Origin: Corydoras sp. C115
Taxonomy: Eukaryota; Chordata; Actinopteri; Siluriformes; Callichthyidae
DNA: 64,000 bases
Direction of reading: 5' to 3'
Assembly: GCA_019802505.1 (NCBI GenBank)
Contig: JAFMOC010000007.1
Location: 1 to 64,000 of the forward strand
Under the pieces are notes generated by a model. The model was not told the origin of the DNA and did not search any database. It saw nothing but the letters and a program-made list of their open reading frames with translations. A program made the translations under genes and the position numbers. This document shows positions 48,647 to 59,900 of the stretch, in pieces (position 1 is the first letter of the stretch; each line of letters starts with the position of its first letter).

Positions 48647-51600
48647 TCACAAGCTTAATATATATATTGAATTGAGGGTGGCACGGTGGCTTAGTGGTTA
48701 GCACGTTTGTCTCTCAGCACTAGGGATTCCCAGTTCAAAGCCCCATCTGTGTGGAGTTTCCATGTTCTCCCCGTGTCCGCGTGGGTTTCCTCCGGGTTCT
48801 CAGGTTTCCTCCCACAGTCCAAAAACATGGATCGATTGAGTTCTCAAAATTGCCCCATATAGAGTGTGTTTGTGTGATGGAGTGTGTGCCCAGCGGTAGA
48901 TTGGCGCCCTGTCCTGGGTGTATCTGCCCAGCGCCCGAGATGTTCTCCCCTGGATGGGCATGGGGAACCCCACCTCGACCCTAATAGAGGATAAAGCGGA
49001 AGATAAGGAATGAATGAATGAAAATTGAATTGAATTGAGAGAGAGAGGGAGAGAGAGCGTGCGAGAGAGGGAGAAAGCGGAAAAGTGTGTTGTGCTGCCA
49101 TCTACTGGCACCACAGCTATATTAAACTGTTAGTTTACATCTGCGAAGGCTGTACAGAACATGCACACATGTACACACACAGACACACACACGCGTGATA
49201 CAAAGACACTTTATGAAAATAAGCATGTTTTATTCTTACCGAGTTCTGAAAGCAGCAGTAGAGATGTGTGAGGTACGGGTGTGTGTGGCCAAGAGCCAAA
49301 ACTCGTTTTTCAGTCATTGTGCATTCAACATCATCGTCCTGCAGAATCACGTCCTTTTTTAAAACCTTCACCGCGAATACATGCTCAGAATTGTTCAGCT
49401 GAGTCAGCATCACCTTAACCAAATCATCCACACATGCACACATGAAATGCAAAAAAAAAAGCATTTTTACGAGTGGCCTTATCCTAATATCAATAGGACA
49501 ATAAACCTAATATCAGACTGGGTCTAATCAGAAATCATTAAGTACATATATATTAATGAATCACAGGTTTTAAAAGGGGTATAATGGTAATCAAAATTCA
49601 CGGTTCGGTTCACATCGTGGTATGGACAAGGGGCGGGGTTTTTCATTGTCAATTGTGGATACAGGGCACATTTTTGAGACAGGTCCTCTTGTCTAAAATC
49701 ATATCAATGTGAGGTCTCACTACTCTACGTCTTTCGATTAATTGACAAAAATTACTTGATTAACTTCAAAATCTAGCAAAATGAAAGTTTGAATATAGGA
49801 TGAAATCTGGCAGTGCAGTAAGTAGCAATGTAACAAACCTTTTTCAAACCTCAGATTACTATTAGTGCTGAGTTTTGTATATTTTGTCCTAACTCTTAAA
49901 AATATGCAAGTAAGTGGGCTGCTATGGAAAAATACATGGGAGACTCAATAATTCAAGTATAATATAAAGCAAATTAGAATGATGGTGGAATGTTTTCAAA
50001 TGAGTCTTGCTTGTACTTAAAAATGTATCTGTTTTTTTTTCTCAAATAGTGTACTTAAAATTATCAAATCACCAGGTAACTAGTTGATTCTTGGTGTAAA
50101 AAAACAGCCTTGACTGACTCCACTTTGAGGCACATATGACATGACATTTTATGGACTATATATGCTGAATATAGATTTTTTGTTGACTATATACAAGTGC
50201 GGACATTTAAATTGATCTGAATACAATATTAAAACATGAGCAGTATTAAGAAAAGTCAAATGTTTCTACACAGGATAACAAAGAAACTCCAGGAATGTAC
50301 TACTAGACTTCTGGTTTTGCCATGGTATGAAGTAGTCAGTATTTTGGTTGTCTCCGCTGACCACCCCTCAGCGAAAACCCCAAGGGCTCATGCAGCTTTT
50401 AATGAGGTCTGTAAACAGCTTAAAATAAGCCAGTTAAACAGTAAAAAGTTTCTACACATCTGAAATGTTTAAAAGCAGACATCGTATTTTTACAGGAAAC
50501 TCACATGGATAACTCTGACCACCCGAAATTAAACTTTCCATGGGTTTCTGAGGTTTTCCATTCCAGAGACAATTCTAGGTCTAGAGGGGTGGCAATACTG
50601 ATTAAAAATGGGACTCAACTTAGTATTGAAAAAATTTCTGATATAACAAGTAGATATACTTGTGCCAAGTTCTGTACATCAACACTTCTGTACATTTAGT
50701 AAATATTTATGCCCCTAATTTATAAGATAAGATTTACTGTCAGAGGTAATACAGCATTTTATTTACAAGATGGAATCCTTTGCTTGCTTACTTTAACATG
50801 CTTCCATTCATGCCTGCTGGTTAATACCCTCAATGTGTCATGTTTCTCTGTTTATGTTTGTCTTTGTATTGTTTGGGTTTAGTTAAAAAGAAAAATTTAA
50901 AAAATGAGGAATATGTTTCCTTCTTTTCCACAATTGTTGTACCTGAATGTATGCACAATGTTGTATGGGGTTTCTTGTTTATTGTATTAGTTATTACTTC
51001 TCAATAAAAAAATGCACTAGTAATAAAACTCATTAAATGTTCTAAAAGTCTTAAAATAATATGCTAAGATAAGAAAACAAACGAGTAAACCGAACCTACA
51101 TCGCTATCGTATTGCTGTGCAGACGTCCCAGCGTGGATGTTTAACAGTGTGGATTTAAATGCTTGTGCATAGTACTGTTGTGAAAAGCCATCTCCACTTT
51201 GAAAATTTTACAGAGCACCATGCTGTGTGAAGTGCTCCCACACTTTAAATGCACACAGTTGATTTTTAGCTGCTGCACTCAATAAATTAATCTTTTCGGT
51301 AGGGCATTTTGTTGATGCGTCGACACAAGTTGTGCAACGTATTTTCGTAATTGATTACGTCGACAGAGTCTATGCATTGCCCCAGCCCTAATTAATATGA
51401 GACTGGATTGGGGATTCTTCATACTGTGGGTACAGTATGTTTTATTTATTTATTTTTTTTTTTAAGAAATGGATCTGAGACACAGAAAACTGTACTGAAA
51501 CACTGTACTGAAAAAACTGTACTGAAACTAGAAATGACTTCATCAGAAAATGTAGAAGAGTAAAATCACAATAATATTTACATTATTGTCTGATTATGAT

Positions 51601-54134
51601 GCAGGTTAGTACAGGGGCCCAGCGAGGACAAAGTGTTATTATTTTTCTTAAGTTATTGAACCGAGATAAAAATCTTGGTTCTAAATCTTAGTACAATTAC
51701 AAGTAAGGGCAATTTTGTAATAAATGTTTTTCATGGTTCGAAGTTTTTTAATTGTCAAATACATTTTACAAACACTTCTGTAATAAATGTCCCTATGCAT
51801 TTTAATCAGTGTGTTACAGTAACAACCGGAGCATTGGCAGGGTGGTCCCTTCAAAACTCCTGACACGGGGGACCTTTTTTAAAAAATGGCAGATGTAGTT
51901 TCTGTGCAGCACTGTCTCTCCAGTATGCAAATCAGATCTAATGGCAGGTGAGACCCTGTCCACCCAATCATTAGCTTTAGGAAACAGTGGAGCAGCAATT
52001 TACCCTAAAACTGTCATAAAACACTTATGCAACTTTTTAAATAAATATAACCTTAAATGTTATAAAGCTGACCCATATATGTCAGGTGTATTGACAGAAC
52101 TTTCCCTCTCCAGTCGCTCAAAAATAAATCTTTAATCACAAGAAAACTAAATTAGTTATCTTGTGATAACAACTTATGAAAACCCAGAGAGGACACGTGT
52201 ATTATTTTTTTATGTTAGAGATTTCTAAGTAAACCATTGTCCAAAGCTTCAAAGGCCAGCACAAACTCCTCACCTTGCCAAAGCTTCCTTTGCCGAGAAC
52301 TTGCAGGAAGGCAAAGTCCTCAATATGTAGAATACGTCCCTTTTCTTTTTTTGGAGACATGTTTTCTTTTACACTGCTACGGTGCCCAGAAGACTCCACT
52401 GTGGACTGAACCAACAGAATATGAAACTTTTAAGTGAGTTATTTGTTATTTGTGAGTTATATATTGATACAAACAGTATTCAGAATTAGGTTTGAGGAAT
52501 ATATTGATGCTAGATGTAAATCTAAAATGCATTTTAGATTTACATTTACATTTAGCAGACACTTTTTATCCAAAGCAACTTAAAAATGAGAGAATAACAC
52601 AGCTCAGTATTTAAAGAAAAAACAGCTACACTGTAGTATAATCAAACCTGATCATTATCCAATCTGGATTTTTTTTATATAGCAAGTGTTTGTGGAAGAG
52701 ATGTGTTTTGAGATGTTTCTTAAAGATGCTAAGTGACTGAGCCTTATGGACAGAGTTGGGAAGATCATTCAACCAGCTACGATGAATGAGCAAAAATTAG
52801 CACCAAAGTGAGGTTGAGACACCAGACGACATTCATCACTAGATCGCAGTGAACAAATTGGAGTTGTATTTTGGAAATATAGATTGAAGGTAAGATGGGA
52901 CAGATCCAGAGATTTTCCTGTAGGCCAGAGTCAGTGCCTTGAACTGAATGCAAGCAGATACAGGGAGCCCATGGAGAGAGAGGAGTAATGGAGTGACAAG
53001 AGTTTGCTTGGGCTAGTTGAACACAAGTCAGGCTGCAGAGTTTTGCATCAGTTGTAGAGTCCTGATTTTGCAAGCTGGGAGACCAGCAAGCAATAAATTA
53101 GACAATAGTCATGAGGTATAGAATACGATGAGGTAGGGTTGCCACCCATCCTGTAAATTATGGAATTGTCCCTCATTTGGCAATTTTTTTTTTTACCAAA
53201 ATGGGAAGCGATTTGTTCAGTATTTTCAATAAATATGTCTGACTTCAAATAAATCAACAATAAATTTAACTAACCGGATACTGTGGGCGCTGTTGCCAAT
53301 TAAGACCTAAAATCACATACACTTACAAATTCATTACACTCTCCCATGGAGGACTGTGATTCTTTTTAAAAAATGCACAGATGCTGCTCATAAAACTTGC
53401 GCTTTTTAAAAAAAATTGCTATGCTATTTCGCAGCGTCTGAAAAGAGAACTAAAGCACTAAAGCAAACTATAAAATGTAAAACACAGTACCTGCATCAAA
53501 ACCACCACAGAGCAACAAAAAATTGGGTTATGGATAAAACTAAGCATTGCATTGACACTAATGTAGTAGGTGGTGCTAAAGACTGATCCTGCTCTGATGG
53601 CCCACTGCCCATTAAGAGAATTAAAAATGACACATTATATACACCATACATATATAGTGAGAGAGAAAGTGAAAAAGCGCAAATTAAAGTTGACTTGATA
53701 AAGAGAATAAGGGTGTACATACCATTAAATTGTGTTTTATGGTCCCACCAGGCTGGAGCCCCATTTCTGCTAATCTGTTGGCAAGCTCTACATTGTTCAC
53801 GCCACAGTTCGGTGCTACGTTTCCCTTACAACGGATATGAATGTTCATCTTGCAAACTAAAAAAATAAACTTTGTGTTGATCAATACAGTATATAAAAAT
53901 ATTTATGACACTTTATAAATGCAAAAACTGGTCTAAAGTTTAATGATTTATTTGCAGTTGACGACATTTCACCAGCAATCGTAGATGACTAAAAGTAAGT
54001 GGACATCTCACAATCACATCCACTACAGCCATTTTCAAAACAATGGCTTATTACTTAACACAGCTTAAACATAGTTTTAATTCTAAAAAAAAAATCAGCC
54101 ATTGATATAACCTATATACATGAACTGCGAGTCT

Positions 54135-54177
<43 letters not shown>

Positions 54178-54955
54178 TGTGTGCATATGCTTACTACTAC
54201 AGTGCAGCCCCTGCTTGACGAGGCCCCATAGCAAAGATCCACAGTGATCACAAAATGTAGGGACTTTATAGTTGTGCACACTGAACTTATGGGGAACATT
54301 TATACTAAAGCCCTGATTAGTTGTCTGCAAAGAGAAACATGAAAGAATTAAATCTTAAAATCACAGATTTATAAGCTGTGTTTGAAATGGCTAACTCACT
54401 AAAATGCTAAAAAAATCAATACCTCATTTACATATCATTACATAAACAAGAACATAATTAAATACGCTAAAATAAGCTAAATATTACTAACAGCAATAAA
54501 AGTTTTACTAAAATTCAAACCAACCGATATCTTTAATTGTACTAAATCGTGCACTTTTTCTGAAAATTCACACTATTAACTAACAAAGACTCTTTATGGC
54601 ACATGGCATTGTGATATACACACAGGCCATTTTATTAGGTACACCTTTTCAATTCTACACTCACTGTCTGTTTTCTCAGTTACACTGGTCATATACAATG
54701 GACTTTGTAGTTCTACATATTCTGTAGGCCATATGTTCCTCTACATACTTTGGTAGTCCCTATGTTCTCTTATGATCAGGTCCCCCACATAGCATGTGTT
54801 TTTAGGGTGGTGGATGATGGTACGAGTGTATCAGACACCTGTATGTTTGGATTGATGTACTGCTCTCAGTCCAGCAGCATTGTATTGCATTGTGGGACAT
54901 TTATTCTATTTGTTCTAAGTGAACAGCTTGTTCTCGCAATAAACATTCCAAATTA

Positions 54956-55032
<77 letters not shown>

Positions 55033-56846
55033 ATAATATTATAATATATATTGATAATATTATATAATATTATATATATATAATGTAAGGTCAAACTCTG
55101 GACAATTCTTTTACAAGCCAATGTTCTCTCTCACTTGCTTTAAAATGGTGGCTCTCAAACTGTGGTACATATACCACTGGTGGTACGCAAAGTAGCAAAA
55201 GGTGCTACACTAGATAATGCTATGGATATACAATATATTATTTCCTAATATATTTTATAAACTGTGAACTGTAATTTGTCAACTAGATGGCAAAAATTAA
55301 TCATGGATCAGCGTTTATTTTAATAAAACAGACTATATTACGTTGTGGAAGTCAATAACGTCAGTTATTAACGAGTTGGCCTGCAATAAACGCATTTATG
55401 AATCGGACCTTGTTTTTTTATCATAGTGTGTTTGTAACCGTTTTATAAAAGCAATAAGGCAATCAGGGTTGTGTATTATTGTGAATTAATCACAGGAAAG
55501 ATGTGGTAAACATAAGTGGTACTCGAAAGTTTTGGTTTGAAAAAGGATGGTACTTGGTCTGAAAAGTATGAGAACCTCTGGTCTAATATGTCTGTGCTTT
55601 GCTGCAAGAGAAAGTAAATAAATATTATTTTAGATATGTCATGTATGTGTACAGCCTCTCTGTGTACTTATCTTGTCTTACCTGTTCATTGGAGGATTTC
55701 TTCATCCGGGGACACACCGTGACAACCAGCTGATGGCATCGTTTGTGAACGACACAGGTACAAACTGGTGACAAAACATAAATAAATGTACAGACAGATT
55801 TTATGATTTTCATTCTCAGACAGGGAACAATTTTATCTGGCATCAGGTAATTTGCTATTCCAATGTGATTATAAAGTTGTCTTATATGTTTTCCACTTCT
55901 GAAAAAAATACATTACCCTGTAGTGATGAACATTAGTGTTAGTTTCACGTTGAAAATCTGAAAATCATATTATTTAAACTAGTTCTAAAAAAAGAGGTAA
56001 AAAATAAACAAGTCAAACTATTAATACGTGGTGGTTAGTACGTTTGTGCTGGGGATCCAGGTTTGAATCCCATTCTGGGTGGTGTTTCCATGTTCCATGT
56101 TCCATGTTCTCCCTGTGTCGACATGGGTTCTCTGGTTTCCTCCCACAGTCCAAAAACATGGAGTCAAGATAAATAGAATGCTCTAAATTTCCCTGTGTGA
56201 GTGTCTGTGTGAGTGTGCCCAGCAATGGAATGAATAAATTAATGAACTACAATTGATCATTTGTTTATTAAAATTCCGTTCATCATGTTTCCATTAGTGG
56301 TCACTGCTGCACAATGCCAACAAATCTACCTGCACTGCTCCAGTCTGTTGCAATTAACCCAAAATCCTCCCACATGATTGAAAGCAGTGTATGTAATCTC
56401 TGTGTATTGTTTCCACTCGCGGTCCATGCCATCCATGTCCACACTGAAGCATATTGATTAACTGGAAACCTAGTAAACTAAACCAATATAAAATACAACC
56501 CTATGAATATACATTTGGAACATGTAAAACAATGTAAAACAAAGGTTAAATTTAATTAAAAGTTTTCCATACAAATACATACATAACAGACAATAAAATA
56601 ATTTGACCTTAGTTTGATATGGATTACAGAAGGAACATATTGAACTAATGCTCAATAGTTTTTTTGTCAATGCATCTTCTATGCGTCACTGGTAATTATG
56701 GAAAAAAAAGGAACTAACTGAATCTGACTTGTGCACAGTTAGGTTAACAGTTTTAAAAACAGAAATAAATCAATATGTGGCTATGATGCATCAGATGCAG
56801 AAACAATAGGTCAAAAGTATTAAAATAAAGGAAAGTAGAAAAAGTA

Positions 56847-56908
<62 letters not shown>

Positions 56909-59900
56909 TGTGTGTGTGTGTCCTACCTTGACACTGGTAACCCTGTTTTCCAAATACACCCCTAAAACCAAAAAGAGAGAAAAATAAAAAGAGAGAAAGA
57001 GTGAGAAAGAGACCAGGTTTTGAATTACAGATTGAAACATTATTGCTACAATAATTATATTTAAAGTGCAATATTTGTTTATATATAAGGTGCAATATTT
57101 GTTTATTTATTGATTTTTACAAATTAATTTTTAAGCTCTGTTAGATTGCATGCACTTTATTAAAAAGGAAAAAGTGTGCTATCTAAAAGGTCATTTGGTA
57201 AGATAAAGGTCATTTGGGGTGCAGGGGCCACTTCTTGGGACCTTTTCATCAGCCATATTTTATGGAGTGGTCTGTTGTGACAGCAGCATCACAAATGCAG
57301 ACAGAAACAGACTGGACAAACTAATTAGGAAGTCCTTTAGAACCATTGCAGGATGGTTGGATATAGGAGGTTGCTAAACAATCTAGTAATTCGTATGGAC
57401 AAAGAATCCCACCCCATGTATTAGACTCTAGCGGCACTGTGCAGCACCTTCAGTGATGGGTCATCCAAGTGTGCTAAGGAGTGTTACCGGCAGGTGCCTC
57501 AATCCAATCATCATATGTGCAAACTTTGTAAAAGACAACAGATTGCACAGCAACAGTGTTTTCTTCTGTTATATTATATTTCATGTACATAATTGTGAAT
57601 TTTAGTTTGTGGGGGTTCTCCATGCCCATCCAAGGGAGAACATATTAGGCACTGGGTAGATACACCCATGACATGGTGCCAATCTATTGCTGGGCACACT
57701 CACTCGCACACATGAACAAACAACCACACTATATGGGGCAATTTAGAACATTCTATTTACCTTGAATCCATGTTCTTGGCTCAAGTGGAAACCGGAGAAC
57801 ACGGAAAAAAACCCATGCATACTCGGGAAACTCCACTCAGATTGGGATTCAAACCTGGATCCCCAACAATGAGAGGCGAGTGTGCTAAGCACTAAGCCAC
57901 CGTGCCACCCTCTATTATAATTGTTCTTTTTTAATTACTTCTCTTAATAGATACTCCCAATTACTGTAACTTTGCTGCTGAGAATGTGAAGCGCCAAATT
58001 GTGGGACCAATAAAGATATATCTTATCTTATTTAACACACAATCATTCAGGCATGCTTGTTCACACATGTACTCTAACAGCACAATCTACTGCCTGGTCA
58101 AATAGTTGGTTTCACCTATTCAACTATTCTGTTGGTTTTGTAAAACTATTCTGTTATTAACCATTCTGTTAAAAATAAAAAGGCAATGCCTCATTTGTGA
58201 CTGAGAAATATTCCTCAACTTAAACTTAATAGTAATTTAACAGTGTGTGACATGGTGGCTCAGTGGTTAGAATGTTCACCTCTCAGTGATGGGGATCCAG
58301 GTTCAAATCCCAATATGAATGGAGTTTCCATGTTTTCATCATGTCTGCATGGGTTTTTTCTTGGTTCTCCATCCTCCCACAGTCCAAAAACATGCATTCA
58401 AGGTAAATTGAATGCTTTAAATTTCCCCATATAATGTGTGTTTGTGTGTCTGTATGTAACGGGTGCCTAGGGCACCCGTTCCTCGACCGTTGTGTGTGGG
58501 TGTTTTTGGTTTCTGTGTTTATGTGCCTGTGTTTAGTTAATTAGCTGTCTTGTGTAGGTCTTTTTAGTTAATTAGCTTCGCGTGTTCGTTGGGTGGTTGT
58601 GTGCACGTGGTGTGATATGTCAGGGTATTTAGTTCCGGGGTTTTAGGTCTTCCGTGCGCGTCTTTGTGGGTTTTATGTCACTTTGTCCTTTTTTCCTGTA
58701 TGTTTGGTGTTTTTGCACCTTGAATAAATATTCCTGTATTTGTTCTACCTGCGTGCCTGGCTCCCTTCTGCGCGTTAGAGCGCCGCGGCTCTGCGCTATA
58801 TTTGCGCAGCCGCGTTTAAATCCCAGGTGGGCATCGTGACAGAAAAGACGCGCCAACGTTTTGGGAGTCCAGAGCCCAGGTAGGCTATTTTTAAATTTTT
58901 CTTTGGGGGGGCCGTATAGCCTCGTACTCGCGGCGCGCTCCGCCGTTTCCGCGAGTGCGTTGTTATGCGGAGCCCGCCCTCCCGGAGCCGGGGGAACGGC
59001 TCAAACAGCGTCATGGCGGAGTGGAGCGACTCCGATGAGGAAGGGTTGTGGAGGGTTGGTTTTGAGGCGCTCTGCGCAGAGGAAAATCTGGACATTGTCC
59101 AGATTTCCGATGACGAGGCGGGCGAACCTTACCTGTATGGGCACATTCTGCCCGTACACACCCTCCGCAACACTGAGGAGTTCTGGACGGAGGGTCCAGT
59201 CCGGTTTGTTAAACCCCCGGTGGCGAGACACAGACGCAGAGCGCGGCGACGGCGTGGGCTGAAGCCGTAGCGGGCGCACAGCGCAGCCGCGGAGCGCGAA
59301 GCGTGGACTGCGGGGCAGTCACGTGACGCGACCGCGCCGGTCCGTGCCGCGTCTGGGTCGCGCTGCGAGGGGGCGGTACCGGAGCCGCCGCCTGAGTGCG
59401 CGAATGTGTTGTGTCCCCCGTCCTCCTATGTGTCGTCTGACCAGTCTGTCGTCCCCATGTCCGACATGTTTGTCTCATTGTGTTTGGGCGTTGCGGTGGG
59501 GGTTTATATGTTTTGTGTTCAGGATGGAGTGCCGGAGATGGAGTGCCGGAGGTGCCGGCCGAGGTCATGCCAGCGCGCGTGCCCGCCGAGGTTCTGCCTG
59601 CATGCGTGCCCGCCGAGGTCCGCGCAGCCTGCGTGCCCGCCGAGGTCCGCGCAGCCTGCGTGCCCGCCGAGGTCCTCCCAGCCTGCGTGCCCGCCAAGGT
59701 CCGCGCAGCCTGCGTGCCCGCCAAGGTCCTCCCAGCCTGCGTGCCCGCCGAGGTCCGCGCAGCCTGCGTGCCCGCCGAGGTCCGCGCAGCCTGCGTGCCC
59801 GCCGAGGTCCGCGCAGCCTGCGTGCCCGCCGAGGTCCGCGCAGCCTGCGTGCCCGCCGAGGTCCGCCCAGCCTGCGTGCCCGCCGAGGTCCGCCCAGCCT

